The notes under the pieces are model-generated. The model made no database searches. It was not told the origin of the DNA and was given only the letters and a program-made list of their open reading frames with translations. Below are positions 46,663 through 54,685 of a stretch of DNA of 54,685 bases, piece by piece. Origin of the DNA: an uncultured Allomuricauda sp. (GTDB taxonomy: Bacteria; Bacteroidota; Bacteroidia; Flavobacteriales; Flavobacteriaceae). A program made the translations under genes and the position numbers. Location: NCBI RefSeq assembly GCF_937884665.1, contig NZ_CAKZYF010000160.1, positions 1-54,685 on the forward strand. Reading direction: 5' to 3'. Numbering within the stretch: position 1 is the stretch's first letter; each line of letters opens with the position of its first letter.

Positions 46663-46989
46663 ATGGACGTCCAAAATGCGCAAAAAGCCGTTGATGACTG
46701 GATCAAGAACCATGGGGTGCGCTATTTTAATGAACTCACCAATATGGCCCAACTTACTGAAGAGGTGGGAGAAGTAGCTCGAATCATTGCCCGACGTTAT
46801 GGCGAACAGAGCGAAAAAGAGTCCGATAAGGCCAAAGATTTGGGTGAAGAATTGGCCGATGTACTTTTCGTGGTCTTCTGCTTGGCGAATCAGACGGGTA
46901 TAGACTTACAGCAAGCCTTTGATCGTAAACTTGATATCAAAACAAAACGGGACCACAATCGCCATCACAACAATGAAAAGTTGAAATAA
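46663..46989 (+). CDS. MazG-like nucleotide pyrophosphohydrolase
   Basis: A 108-residue all-alpha NTP pyrophosphatase. The metal-binding motif is EEVGEVARI with the downstream EELADVLF (ExxE...ExxD). Such enzymes hydrolyse non-canonical or excess nucleoside triphosphates to monophosphates. It is the last gene of the DUF3857 unit by spacing (3 bp), but its function links rather to housekeeping. aroA follows with its own promoter. Confidence 0.9.
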   Translation: MDVQNAQKAVDDWIKNHGVRYFNELTNMAQLTEEVGEVARIIARRYGEQSEKESDKAKDLGEELADVLFVVFCLANQTGIDLQQAFDRKLDIKTKRDHNRHHNNEKLK

Positions 46990-47024
46990 GTCGCTTTGGT
47001 ACAAGGCATTCAACAGGTTTTTTC

Positions 47025-47032
47025 TAGCTTTG
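47025..47032 (+). promoter_or_regulatory. -7 promoter element of aroA
   Basis: TAGCTTTG is an exact TAnnTTTG. It predicts transcription from about 47039, 16 bases before the TTG start of aroA, which supports that start. Confidence 0.5.
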
Positions 47033-47054
47033 GTTCTTTCTTAAAAAGTAACTT

Positions 47055-48284
47055 TTGAAATTAAAGCTCAACCAAACTAGAGACTTAAAAGTCAATGCCT
47101 CTATACGGATAACAGGTTCCAAAAGTGAGACCAATCGGCTTTTGTTGTTGCAAGCGCTCTATCCCAGTATCCGGATTCATAACCTTTCGAATTCCGATGA
47201 CGGACACGTGATGCAGAATGGCTTGCAAACCGGTTCGGGAGAAGTGGATATTCACCACGCCGGAACCGCGATGCGCTTTCTCACTGCCTTTTTTGCCTCT
47301 CAAGAAGGAAAAAAAGTGGTTTTGACCGGTTCGTCGCGTATGAAGGAGAGGCCTATCCAAGTTTTGGTGAATGCCCTAAAATCCATTGGAGCGGATATTG
47401 AATACGTCCAAAAAGCGGGATATCCTCCTTTGCGGATTTCTGGTAAAAAATTGCTTAAAAACAAGGTAGCCCTCCCGGCGAATGTCAGCAGCCAATATAT
47501 TTCTGCACTGTTGCTTATCGCCCCCCGACTTCAGCATGGTTTAGAACTGGAACTGATGGGAAAGATCACCTCTGTGCCCTACATCAAAATGACCTTGTCC
47601 CTATTGGAACAAGTTGGCATACAGACCTCTTTTGAAGACCATTCTATACGGGTCTGGCCAAAACAAAGTGTACCTCCCATTTCAATGACAGTTGAGTCGG
47701 ATTGGAGTTCGGCCAGCTATTTTTACAGTGTTATGGCGCTGAGCGAAATCGGTTCCCGGATGCAGATTTCCTCCTACAAAAGCGATTCCTTGCAGGGCGA
47801 TAGCATTTTACAGAAAATCTATGCCAGTTTTGGAGTGGAAACCAGTTTTTCGGAAAACATTGTTACTTTACGAAAAATACAGGACCACAGCGCGGCGTAT
47901 TTTGAATATGACCTTTCCAACGCCCCGGATTTGGCACAAACTATTTCCGTTACCTGTTTTGGGCTAAAAATAGGATGTCATTTGACCGGACTCCATACCC
48001 TGCCCATAAAGGAAACCGACCGCTTGGCCGCATTACAAACGGAACTGACCAAACTCGGAGCGCAAATTGAAACGGATTCGGAAAGTCTGACCATGAAAGC
48101 CTCGGAGGTTATCCATCAAAATGTAGCGATTGATACCTATCATGACCACAGAATGGCCATGGCTTTTGCGCCTCTGGCCTTTCGAACTTCCTTGTGTATC
48201 AATGACGCTGAGGTGGTATCAAAATCCTATCCGGACTTTTGGAAGGATTTGCAAACTACAGGGGTCAATATTGAAAAATGCTGA
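47055..48284 (+). CDS. aroA: 3-phosphoshikimate 1-carboxyvinyltransferase (EPSP synthase)
   Basis: A 409-residue EPSP synthase, the sixth step of the shikimate pathway. Conserved segments are TGSKSETNRLLLLQAL near the N-terminus (the usual KS.S.R site), HHAGTAMRFLTAF, KERPIQVL, and the C-terminal PIKETDRLAAL and YHDHRMAMA. It is slightly shorter than typical enzymes but complete. The start is TTG at 47055, giving MKLKLNQ as usual for this group; no in-frame ATG is near. It joins the aromatic operon at 33830 functionally but is separate from it. Confidence 0.95.
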   Translation: MKLKLNQTRDLKVNASIRITGSKSETNRLLLLQALYPSIRIHNLSNSDDGHVMQNGLQTGSGEVDIHHAGTAMRFLTAFFASQEGKKVVLTGSSRMKERPIQVLVNALKSIGADIEYVQKAGYPPLRISGKKLLKNKVALPANVSSQYISALLLIAPRLQHGLELELMGKITSVPYIKMTLSLLEQVGIQTSFEDHSIRVWPKQSVPPISMTVESDWSSASYFYSVMALSEIGSRMQISSYKSDSLQGDSILQKIYASFGVETSFSENIVTLRKIQDHSAAYFEYDLSNAPDLAQTISVTCFGLKIGCHLTGLHTLPIKETDRLAALQTELTKLGAQIETDSESLTMKASEVIHQNVAIDTYHDHRMAMAFAPLAFRTSLCINDAEVVSKSYPDFWKDLQTTGVNIEKC

Positions 48285-48307
48285 TATACATTTAATCCCC
48301 AATTTAC

Positions 48308-48339
48308 TTGACATCCCCTATCCCAGCATTGTATATTTG
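48308..48339 (+). promoter_or_regulatory. queA promoter (-33/-7)
   Basis: TTG at 48308-48310 is followed after 21 bp by TATATTTG (48332-48339), a perfect -7 element. Transcription would begin near 48346, 26 bases before the ATG. Confidence 0.75.
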
Positions 48340-48371
48340 CGCTCTTTCAGTAAAAAATCAAAAAAGCCCAG

Positions 48372-49421
48372 ATGAAATTATCAAACTTCAATTTTGAACT
48401 GCCCAAGGATTTGTTGGCAGAGTATCCAGCCGAAAATAGGGATGAGTCCCGTTTAATGGTCATTCACAGGGAAACTGGAAAAATTGAACACAAAATGTTC
48501 AAAGACCTGATTGATTACTATGATGAGGGAGATGTCATGGTGCTCAACAACACCAAGGTATTTCCTGCCAGGTTATATGGCAACAAGGAAAAGACCGGAG
48601 CGCGAATTGAAGTTTTTTTGCTACGCGAACTCAACCAAGAGCAACGCTTGTGGGATGTGTTGGTAGACCCCGCCAGAAAAATTCGGATAGGGAACAAACT
48701 GTATTTTGGAGATGATGAAAGTTTGGTGGCCGAGGTCATCGACAATACCACTTCACGGGGAAGGACATTACGTTTTTTATATGACGGGTCATACACTGAT
48801 TTTCGAAGAAAGCTCCGTGAATTAGGTGAAACACCCCTTCCCAAATACATAAAAAGAGCGGTAGAACCCGAAGACGAAGAACGTTACCAAACCATTTATG
48901 CCAAACACGAAGGCGCGGTTGCCGCTCCGACCGCAGGTCTGCATTTTTCCAAACATCTGTTGAAACGATTGGAAATCAAAGGTGTTGATTTTGCAGAGGT
49001 GACACTCCATGTTGGTTTGGGGACCTTTAATCCCGTGGAAGTGGAAGATTTGTCGAAGCATAAAATGGATAGCGAAGAATTGGTTATCGATGAAAAGGCC
49101 ACAGAAATCGTAAATCGGGCCAAACAGAACAAGAAAAAGGTTTGTGCTGTGGGAACCACGGTGATGCGGGGCTTAGAAAGTGCGGTTTCCTCCGAACATA
49201 CGCTGAATACATTTGAGGGATGGACCAATAAGTTCATATTTCCACCTTATGATTTTAGTATTGCCAACTGTATGGTGACCAACTTCCATTTGCCCAAGTC
49301 CACGTTACTGATGATGATTTCTGCATTTATTGGGCACGATTTGATGAAAAAAGCATACAAGCAGGCAATTTTGGAGCAATATCGCTTTTATTCGTACGGC
49401 GATGCGATGTTGATTATTTAA
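48372..49421 (+). CDS. queA: S-adenosylmethionine:tRNA ribosyltransferase-isomerase
   Basis: A 349-residue enzyme that adds the cyclopentene-ring precursor from SAM to preQ1-modified tRNA in queuosine synthesis. Signatures are [21 protein letters not shown] at the N-terminus, [19 protein letters not shown] and the [11 protein letters not shown] segment. The length is normal. It is transcribed alone, from a good promoter to a strong terminator. Confidence 0.96.
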   Translation: MKLSNFNFELPKDLLAEYPAENRDESRLMVIHRETGKIEHKMFKDLIDYYDEGDVMVLNNTKVFPARLYGNKEKTGARIEVFLLRELNQEQRLWDVLVDPARKIRIGNKLYFGDDESLVAEVIDNTTSRGRTLRFLYDGSYTDFRRKLRELGETPLPKYIKRAVEPEDEERYQTIYAKHEGAVAAPTAGLHFSKHLLKRLEIKGVDFAEVTLHVGLGTFNPVEVEDLSKHKMDSEELVIDEKATEIVNRAKQNKKKVCAVGTTVMRGLESAVSSEHTLNTFEGWTNKFIFPPYDFSIANCMVTNFHLPKSTLLMMISAFIGHDLMKKAYKQAILEQYRFYSYGDAMLII

Positions 49422-49441
49422 TTCATGTAGCAGAAAAGTAT

Positions 49442-49481
49442 AATCCCGCTGTATCAAGATATCCTTACGGCGGGATTTTTT
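49442..49481 (+). terminator. Intrinsic terminator after queA
   Basis: AATCCCGC (49442-49449) pairs perfectly with GCGGGATT (49470-49477) around a 20-nt loop, followed by a T-run to 49481. Confidence 0.85.
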
Positions 49482-49493
49482 GTACTTATCTTT

Positions 49494-50540
49494 ATGGTAG
49501 TGGAAGTCAGGAAAAAGGACATCAGGGCGTTGACGAAGGACCAGTTGCGGGACTTTTTTGTGGTTCAAGGAGACAAAGCTTTCCGGGGCAATCAAGTGTA
49601 TGAATGGCTCTGGCAAAAATCTGCACACTCTTTCGATGTTATGACCAACATTTCCAAGGAAATGCGGGCCAGGCTCCAAGATCATTTTGTGATCAATCAT
49701 ATTAAGGTGGACCAGATGCAACGCAGTACCGATGGGACCGTGAAAAATGCGGTAAAGTTGCATGATGATTTGATAGTGGAATCCGTTTTGATTCCCACAG
49801 AAACACGCACGACAGCTTGTGTTTCCAGTCAGGTAGGTTGCAGTTTGGATTGTAGATTTTGTGCCACGGCACGATTAAAAAGAATGCGAAATCTAAATCC
49901 TGATGAAATCTATGACCAAGTGGTGGCCATAGATAATCAAAGTCGCCTCTATTTCCAGAGGCCACTGAGCAACATTGTTTTTATGGGGATGGGCGAACCC
50001 CTGATGAATTACAAAAATGTACTTAAAGCGATAGACAAAATCACATCCCCGGAAGGTTTGGGCATGTCCCCTAAAAGAATTACCGTATCCACTTCCGGGG
50101 TGCCGAGAATGATTAAAAAGATGGCTGATGAAAGTGTAAAGTTTCAGTTGGCGGTTTCTTTACATTCAGCAATTGATGAGATACGTACCTCGATTATGCC
50201 ATTTAATTCGACTTTTCCGTTAAACGACCTGAGGAACGCTTTGGAATACTGGTATGCAAAAACCAGGAACAGAATTACCTACGAATATGTAGTTTGGAAG
50301 GGCATTAATGATACCCAAGCGGATGTGGACGCTTTAGTGAAATTCTGCAGATTTGCCCCTTCAAAAGTCAATTTGATAGAGTACAATCCAATTGATGATG
50401 GGGAGTTTCAACAGGCTTCGGATATTGCCCTTCAAATGTACCGGAACACCCTCCAAGACAATGGCATAACCGTAACGGTAAGAAGGTCCCGGGGCAAGGA
50501 TATTGATGCAGCTTGTGGGCAATTGGCCAACAAGTCGTAA
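49494..50540 (+). CDS. rlmN: 23S rRNA (adenine(2503)-C(2))-methyltransferase RlmN
   Basis: A 348-residue radical SAM enzyme that methylates A2503 of 23S rRNA and A37 of some tRNAs. The CxxxCxxC cluster motif is Cys116, Cys120 and Cys123 in GCSLDCRFC. The methyl-accepting cysteine is near the C-terminus (Cys341, AACGQL). MGMGEPLMN and SLHSA are also typical. The ATG lies 13 bp after the queA terminator, close behind a TATCTTTA -7-like element. Confidence 0.96.
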   Translation: MVVEVRKKDIRALTKDQLRDFFVVQGDKAFRGNQVYEWLWQKSAHSFDVMTNISKEMRARLQDHFVINHIKVDQMQRSTDGTVKNAVKLHDDLIVESVLIPTETRTTACVSSQVGCSLDCRFCATARLKRMRNLNPDEIYDQVVAIDNQSRLYFQRPLSNIVFMGMGEPLMNYKNVLKAIDKITSPEGLGMSPKRITVSTSGVPRMIKKMADESVKFQLAVSLHSAIDEIRTSIMPFNSTFPLNDLRNALEYWYAKTRNRITYEYVVWKGINDTQADVDALVKFCRFAPSKVNLIEYNPIDDGEFQQASDIALQMYRNTLQDNGITVTVRRSRGKDIDAACGQLANKS

Positions 50541-50595
50541 GAAAAAGAAAAAGAGAATAAGGTTTCCTGTCCGTTTTTTACCGATGCTCCGATAT

Positions 50596-50629
50596 TTGTA
50601 GTTTAAAAGGTTCCTGATGAGTATCTTTG
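50596..50629 (+). promoter_or_regulatory. Promoter of the prenyl synthase gene
   Basis: TTG at 50596-50598 and TATCTTTG at 50622-50629 are 23 bp apart, matching the -33/-7 pattern. The expected start of transcription falls almost on the ATG at 50637, which would give a leaderless or nearly leaderless mRNA. Confidence 0.55.
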
Positions 50630-50636
50630 AAGCTGG

Positions 50637-51614
50637 ATGAAAATTGTCTCACAGATCAAGGAACCGATTGATGAAGAAATGGAACTTTTTGAAGAGAAGT
50701 TTCATCAATCCATGTCTTCCAATGTTGCACTTTTCAATCGGATTACCTATTACATTGTGAATCGTAAAGGAAAACAGATGCGACCCATGTTCGTTTTCCT
50801 TACCGCCAAACTTCTGAACGAAGGGGCAGTGAATGAGAGGACCTACTGTGGGGCATCCATCATCGAGTTGATACACACGGCGAGTTTGGTCCATGACGAT
50901 GTGGTGGATGAGAGTCATAAACGCCGTGGTTTTTTCTCCATAAATGCACTATGGAAAAATAAAATTGCCGTCCTGGTAGGAGATTTTCTATTTTCCCGTG
51001 GGGTATTGGTGGCTTTGGACGATAAAAACTACGACCTCCTGCACATCATTTCCAACGCCGTGCGGGATATGAGCGAAGGAGAGCTGCTACAAATTGAAAA
51101 AGCCCGGCTCTTGGATATTACTGAAGAGGTCTATTACGACATTATCCGGCAAAAAACGGCCACCTTGGTCGCAGCTTGTTGTAGTATGGGAGCCTGTTCT
51201 GTGAAACCAGGTACAGAACATGTAGAGACTTTCAGAAAGTTTGGTGAACTCTGCGGTATGGCGTTTCAAATAAAAGATGATCTTTTCGATTATGGCGCCG
51301 AGAAAATTGGAAAACCAACAGGAATCGACATTAAAGAGCAAAAGATGACCCTTCCGCTCATCCATGCTTTGAACCATAGTAGTCCCGACAAAAAAAGATG
51401 GTTGATAAATTCCATCAAAAACCACAACAAAAATAAAAAACGGGTAAGACAAGTAATCAGCTATGTAAAGGAAAAAGGAGGCTTGGATTATGCGGTTACC
51501 AAGATGATGGCCTTTAAAGATGAGGCCCTGGCGTTGTTGGATATTTATCCCGATTCCCAGTATAAAGATGCTTTGATTTTGATGGTCAACTATGTGGTTG
51601 ATCGTAAAAAATAG
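50637..51614 (+). CDS. Polyprenyl synthetase (trans-isoprenyl diphosphate synthase)
   Basis: A 325-residue prenyl chain-elongating enzyme. The first aspartate-rich motif is HDDVVDE (Asp87-Asp91) and the second is KDDLFDYG. The GKQMRP segment near residue 45 binds IPP. The length and sequence fit long-chain (octaprenyl-type) synthases for menaquinone side chains, but chain length cannot be read with certainty. It ends about 110 bp before the sigma factor promoter. Confidence 0.93.
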   Translation: MKIVSQIKEPIDEEMELFEEKFHQSMSSNVALFNRITYYIVNRKGKQMRPMFVFLTAKLLNEGAVNERTYCGASIIELIHTASLVHDDVVDESHKRRGFFSINALWKNKIAVLVGDFLFSRGVLVALDDKNYDLLHIISNAVRDMSEGELLQIEKARLLDITEEVYYDIIRQKTATLVAACCSMGACSVKPGTEHVETFRKFGELCGMAFQIKDDLFDYGAEKIGKPTGIDIKEQKMTLPLIHALNHSSPDKKRWLINSIKNHNKNKKRVRQVISYVKEKGGLDYAVTKMMAFKDEALALLDIYPDSQYKDALILMVNYVVDRKK

Positions 51615-51675
51615 CAAATTAAACTATTGAAAATCAAATAATTAAATTTTTTCCTCTCGAAAACCCGTATTTTGG

Positions 51676-51705
51676 GCAACGTTTTTTGCGTGTACAACGT
51701 CTTTA
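51676..51705 (+). promoter_or_regulatory. Candidate ECF-type promoter of the sigma factor operon
   Basis: GCAACG (51676-51681), a T-rich spacer and CGTCTTTA (51698-51705) resemble the AAC/CGTC pattern recognised by ECF sigma factors rather than TAnnTTTG. Autoregulation by the downstream sigma factor is inferred. Confidence 0.4.
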
Positions 51706-51733
51706 GTAATAGAGCACAAACTTGAGACCACCA

Positions 51734-52294
51734 TTGAAAATCATTACACTGAACCAAGGTGAAAAAGCCTGGATAAAAAAAGCTAAGACGCAGGATTCCA
51801 AAGCGCAGCAATGGTTGTATGAAAAATATGCAGCTAAGATGCTAAGCGTCTGCAGGCAGTACGTCCGCGATATGCAGTTTGCCGAGGATATTATGGTGAA
51901 CGGTTTTGTAAAGGTGTTCCAAAATCTGGGTTCTTTTGAAAACAGAGGTAGTTTTGAGGGTTGGATACGTAAAATTATGGTTCGGGAAAGCATCTCGTAT
52001 TTGCGTAAAAAACAATTTGTTGTCTATGATAATGACGTATTGGAAAATCAAAAAGGTCAGGTGCATGCAGATTTTGACACTTTTGATACGGAATATATCC
52101 AACAACAAATTGATAAACTTCCCGAAGGATATAAAATGGTTTTCCTGTTGTTTGCCGTAGAAGGTTACAAACATCATGAAATTGCGGAAATGTTGCGGAT
52201 TTCTGAAGGCACTTCAAAATCACAACTTTTCAAGGCCCGTAAAATGCTTCAGGCTAATTTAAAATGGATGACAAAAAGTACTGGTGGAAATTAA
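51734..52294 (+). CDS. RNA polymerase sigma-70 family (ECF-type) factor
   Basis: A protein of 186 residues from TTG 51734. Region 2 is visible as CRQYVRDMQFAEDIMVNGFVKV and FEGWIRKIMVRESISYLR. Region 4 is LPEGYKMVFLLFAVEGYKHHEIAEML with the helix-turn-helix. Regions 1 and 3 are absent, as in ECF factors. An in-frame TTG further upstream (51722) would add four residues; family starts read MKI/MKV, which favours 51734. The gene is followed 9 bp later by a single-pass membrane protein and then an outer-membrane protein, a typical sigma/regulator/envelope-target unit. Confidence 0.9.
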   Translation: MKIITLNQGEKAWIKKAKTQDSKAQQWLYEKYAAKMLSVCRQYVRDMQFAEDIMVNGFVKVFQNLGSFENRGSFEGWIRKIMVRESISYLRKKQFVVYDNDVLENQKGQVHADFDTFDTEYIQQQIDKLPEGYKMVFLLFAVEGYKHHEIAEMLRISEGTSKSQLFKARKMLQANLKWMTKSTGGN

Positions 52295-52303
52295 TATAAG
52301 GAT

Positions 52304-53032
52304 ATGGAGAAGTTGGAGAAGCGCATAAGGGAAAAATTGGACCAAAGAACGATAGGACCATCGCCGGGTTCATGGGAAAGAATTGCAGAACAACTTTCCA
52401 CTGAAGGTAGTCCAAAACTCAGAAAAAGGTTTGGATATGCGGTTGCTGCGAGTTTTATCGGTATACTGCTGATATCAGGTTTTTTGCTGATATGGTTCCA
52501 TCAGAAGGATACTCCCGTGGAAATTGAAGTTGTAGTAGGGGAGGATGGATCCAAGAAATCTCTAAATGTGGTGGATAAAGTGTTGGGCGATGAAAAAAGA
52601 GCCTTGCATGATGGTCAGCAAAGACAAGCAATTATCGTTGATTCCGAGGAGTATGTTGTAGAAGATTCGTTCTCAAAAGTTGCGGAAGCAGAAAAATCTG
52701 AACAATTCGATACCCCTTCCAAAAATTCTGAACTGGAAGATTCCGTTCATCTCATTGCCCTAAAAGCAAATGAAGTGTTGGAACAGGTCACCTTCTTGGA
52801 ACAAAAGAACGAAATAGAAATTACCGATGCCGAGGTGGATTCCCTACTGAGAAAGGCCCAGGAAGAGATTTTAAACGAAAAACGGTTCACCTTGGATGGA
52901 AAGGTGGATGCCATGGCCTTGCTTACCGAAGTGGAAGATGAACTGGATGCATCATTTAGGGGCCAAATTTTTGAAGCATTGAAAGGTAGCTACCTAAAAC
53001 TTCGAACTGCCGTAGCCGACAGAAACAATTAA
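52304..53032 (+). CDS. Single-pass membrane protein, probable sigma-factor partner
   Basis: A 242-residue protein with an N-terminal cytoplasmic part (about 1-42) that contains GSWERIAEQL, as often seen in Bacteroidota proteins next to sigma factors. One transmembrane helix follows (about 45-64) and then a long acidic, helical outer part (about 75-242). Position and topology suggest an anti-sigma factor or membrane sensor, but no ASD or zinc motif was recognised, so this remains inference. Confidence 0.72.
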   Translation: MEKLEKRIREKLDQRTIGPSPGSWERIAEQLSTEGSPKLRKRFGYAVAASFIGILLISGFLLIWFHQKDTPVEIEVVVGEDGSKKSLNVVDKVLGDEKRALHDGQQRQAIIVDSEEYVVEDSFSKVAEAEKSEQFDTPSKNSELEDSVHLIALKANEVLEQVTFLEQKNEIEITDAEVDSLLRKAQEEILNEKRFTLDGKVDAMALLTEVEDELDASFRGQIFEALKGSYLKLRTAVADRNN

Positions 53033-53059
53033 ATCATCAATCAGAAAGCCTTTGGTTTC

Positions 53060-53082
53060 TCCTCCCTGTTATTCAGGGAGGA
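53060..53082 (+). other. Intercistronic hairpin in the sigma factor operon
   Basis: TCCTCCCTG (53060-53068) pairs perfectly with CAGGGAGGA (53074-53082) around a 5-nt loop. No T-run follows. It lies 30 bp before the next ATG and may attenuate, protect mRNA or affect translation. Confidence 0.5.
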
Positions 53083-53111
53083 CGGAATTGGAGGTGCTAA
53101 AATCAAACAAA

Positions 53112-54182
53112 ATGAGACACGTAAAAAGCCATATACTATTCCTGATTTTACTCCTGCTTTGTCAAAGCCTCGCAGCTCAAAAAAGGTATGAGCGTAAAAT
53201 TGAGGTTCTGAAGGCGCAGAAAGAAAAAATAACGGAACAGGAAAAAGACGCCCTAAAACAAGAAGTGAAGGATATCAACAGAAGATTGGAAAGAGGGTTC
53301 TTGACTTTGGAAGAAGCGAAACAACTCAAGGAAAAAGCGGCCAAGAAAAGAGCGTTGAACATAGAAAACCGTTTAGCCATCATTGATAATCAAATTTTGC
53401 TTTTAGAACGTAATCAAGACGAAACTTTGGTACTGAGCGATATCGATAGTATTTCTGATAAGGGAGTTCGGTTTGGGGTGGATATTGATGGAAAGCCCGC
53501 TTTTTTGTTCGGGGGTAAAAACTGGCGGCGAAAAATTAAATATGATAGAAGGACCTACTCCGATCTTGTAATTGCGGTTGGATTGAACAACGCTATCATC
53601 GAGGGGCAATCTTTAAATGATTCACCCTACAGGATTGGGGGAAGTCGATTTTTTGAGATGGGATGGCAATGGCGCACCCGAGTATTTCGAAATACCAATT
53701 TTATGAGGTTCCACTATGGATTTTCATTTCAGTTCAACGGACTAAAACCGGATGACAATCAATTTTTTGTACAAGATGGCGATCAAACCATCCTCGAGGA
53801 ATTCGGATTTGAGCTGGATAAAGCCAAGCTACGAATGGATAATTTGGTTTTTCCGGTCCACTTTGAGTTTGGTCCCTCTCGAATACGAGAAACTGAGAAC
53901 AGTATTCGGTATTCCTTGAAGAATCAATTTAGGATTGGTTTGGGCGGATATGGAGGATTTAATCTGGGAACTCGCCAAAAGTTAAAGTATGAGGCGAATG
54001 GCGACCCTATAAAAGAAAAACTAAAGCGGGACTACAACACCAGTGATTTGATTTACGGACTTAGTGCTTACTTTGGTTTTGATGGTATACTGCTGTATGC
54101 AAAGTACGACTTGAACCCCATTTTCAAAGATGCAATCGTGGAACAAAACAATATATCGCTGGGCCTTCGGTTCGATTTATAA
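53112..54182 (+). CDS. Outer membrane beta-barrel protein with coiled-coil N-terminus
   Basis: A 356-residue protein from the ATG at 53112. The longer frame from 53052 runs through a hairpin and lacks a signal peptide at its start. The signal peptide (1-21, ending LAAQ) is followed by a charged helical or coiled-coil segment (about 22-105, rich in K, E and L). About 240 residues of alternating beta-strands follow, ending in the aromatic LGLRFDL typical of outer membrane barrels (PorT/OmpA-barrel-like). The function is unknown. It is the last gene of the sigma-factor unit and a likely envelope target. Confidence 0.78.
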   Translation: MRHVKSHILFLILLLLCQSLAAQKRYERKIEVLKAQKEKITEQEKDALKQEVKDINRRLERGFLTLEEAKQLKEKAAKKRALNIENRLAIIDNQILLLERNQDETLVLSDIDSISDKGVRFGVDIDGKPAFLFGGKNWRRKIKYDRRTYSDLVIAVGLNNAIIEGQSLNDSPYRIGGSRFFEMGWQWRTRVFRNTNFMRFHYGFSFQFNGLKPDDNQFFVQDGDQTILEEFGFELDKAKLRMDNLVFPVHFEFGPSRIRETENSIRYSLKNQFRIGLGGYGGFNLGTRQKLKYEANGDPIKEKLKRDYNTSDLIYGLSAYFGFDGILLYAKYDLNPIFKDAIVEQNNISLGLRFDL

Positions 54183-54253
54183 AACAAGTCATATCTCGAA
54201 ATTTGTACCTAGTCTTCAGTAGCTCTTTGGATACAGAATGGTATTAAAATGGA

Positions 54254-54499
54254 CTAATCTTGTTGAAACGCGTATGCCATGTCCTTGGAAAACTCATTTT
54301 TGGAATACACCCGTTTACAGTGGGAGCAGGTTACATAACGCGATGTGTTGATGGTGAACAAAGGAATCCAGAACAGATGGAAATAGTTAGGTTGGGAAAC
54401 CGCGGTCAGCGTCCCGGTCTGTTGGCAATGGGAGCATGGTATTTGAGGTAGGGTCCTTGATCGTGCTTTGCCAGGTCGGGTTCCAAAAAAGAGAATCAT
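54254..54499 (-). CDS. Zinc-ribbon small protein
   Basis: An 81-residue protein with two CxxC pairs, Cys22/Cys25 (CSHC) and Cys58/Cys61 (CSHC), separated by a short hydrophobic stretch (FHLFWIPLFTI). This is the pattern of the zinc-ribbon 15 family. It probably binds one zinc. The function is unknown. It converges with the sigma-factor operon. Confidence 0.78.
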   Translation of the reverse strand: MILFFGTRPGKARSRTLPQIPCSHCQQTGTLTAVSQPNYFHLFWIPLFTINTSRYVTCSHCKRVYSKNEFSKDMAYAFQQD

Positions 54500-54528
54500 A
54501 CGTTCGGTTTAATAGTGAATGGTTGCGC

Positions 54529-54685
54529 TTATTTAAAAGTACGCCCCTTTCCAAAGCTAAAAATTTTAACACCAACTGAAATTCCTTTTGTGGAACGGTC
54601 TTCTTTGAGTTTTAAGAAGTGGGTAAATACCCAGCAAGGATAATAAGAGATTTTAAGTAGTGTACTTTTCAACTTACCTGGAGAA
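54529..54685 (-). CDS. C-terminal end of an unidentified protein (runs off the right edge)
   Basis: On the minus strand a frame is open from the window edge to TAA at 54529-54531, about 52 codons. It reads KLKSTLLKISYYPCW, FLKLKEDRSTKG and ISVGVKIFSFGKGRTFK, with balanced composition. It could be the C-terminus of a longer gene or, if it starts just outside or within the window, a small protein. No family was recognised. It lies 29 bp upstream of the zinc-ribbon gene on the same strand. Confidence 0.4.
   Translation of the reverse strand, partial: SPGKLKSTLLKISYYPCWVFTHFLKLKEDRSTKGISVGVKIFSFGKGRTFK

Noticed and set aside
1..54685. CRISPR arrays, tRNA genes, insertion sequences, prophage or defence islands
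   Set aside because: No regularly spaced long repeats, cloverleaf-like sequences, transposases, integrases or terminal inverted repeats were found on reading both strands.

Overview
The window looks like a chromosomal segment of a gliding member of the Flavobacteriaceae (Bacteroidota). The evidence is the -7 element TAnnTTTG in front of many genes, the near absence of Shine-Dalgarno sequences, a GldA ATPase, GLPGLI, GIN-head and DUF3857 proteins, SusC-like CarboxypepD_reg/beta-barrel proteins, a two-gene MetH and a DAHP synthase/chorismate mutase fusion. The genus cannot be fixed from sequence reading alone. There are no tRNA or rRNA genes, CRISPR arrays, insertion sequences or prophage genes.

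Layout. 1-4360: N-terminus of a sensor histidine kinase, divergent from a GLPGLI gene and a broken outer-membrane receptor, with three 10-bp-phased GTTAAC repeats between them. 4380-25870: a sulfur and methionine district. metK lies behind a SAM-II riboswitch, metY behind a SAM-I riboswitch, followed by a MetX-aspartokinase-homoserine dehydrogenase fusion, a second sulfhydrylase and an Rrf2 regulator. Next comes a palindromic operator and the sulfate operon (DUF2061, cysH, cysD, cysN, sulfite reductase, broken cobA, ferredoxin reductase remnant), then a second SAM-I riboswitch with metH (two genes) and metF. 25890-32573: a PagL-like protein, a GIN-head lipoprotein, a LACTB-like hydrolase, a membrane-anchored LuxR-type protein, a second broken beta-barrel receptor and a broken small secreted protein. 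32570-37754: gldA on the minus strand, then an aromatic amino acid operon (pheA, aminotransferase, tyrA, DAHP synthase/chorismate mutase) behind a transcription attenuator with a Phe/Tyr/Trp-rich leader peptide. 37863-54685: GIN-head protein, rsgA, dtd, three DUF3857/transglutaminase-like paralogues, a MazG-like enzyme, aroA, queA, rlmN, a prenyl synthase, a sigma factor with a membrane partner and an outer-membrane protein, and two minus-strand genes at the edge.

How it fits together. Sulfate is activated by CysDN, reduced by CysH and the sulfite reductase, and sulfide is fixed onto acylhomoserine by MetY/MetZ. MetH and MetF complete methionine, MetK makes SAM, and SAM feeds back through three riboswitches of two classes. 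Aromatic amino acid supply appears to be sensed by ribosome stalling on the leader peptide.

The most striking general feature is recent-looking damage. Five genes (two receptors, cobA, a small secreted protein, pheA) carry in-frame stop codons with the reading frame otherwise kept. metH has a small frameshifting deletion near its end, and the genes after cobA are reduced to a remnant. Either this lineage is losing functions or the consensus contains errors; raw reads would decide.
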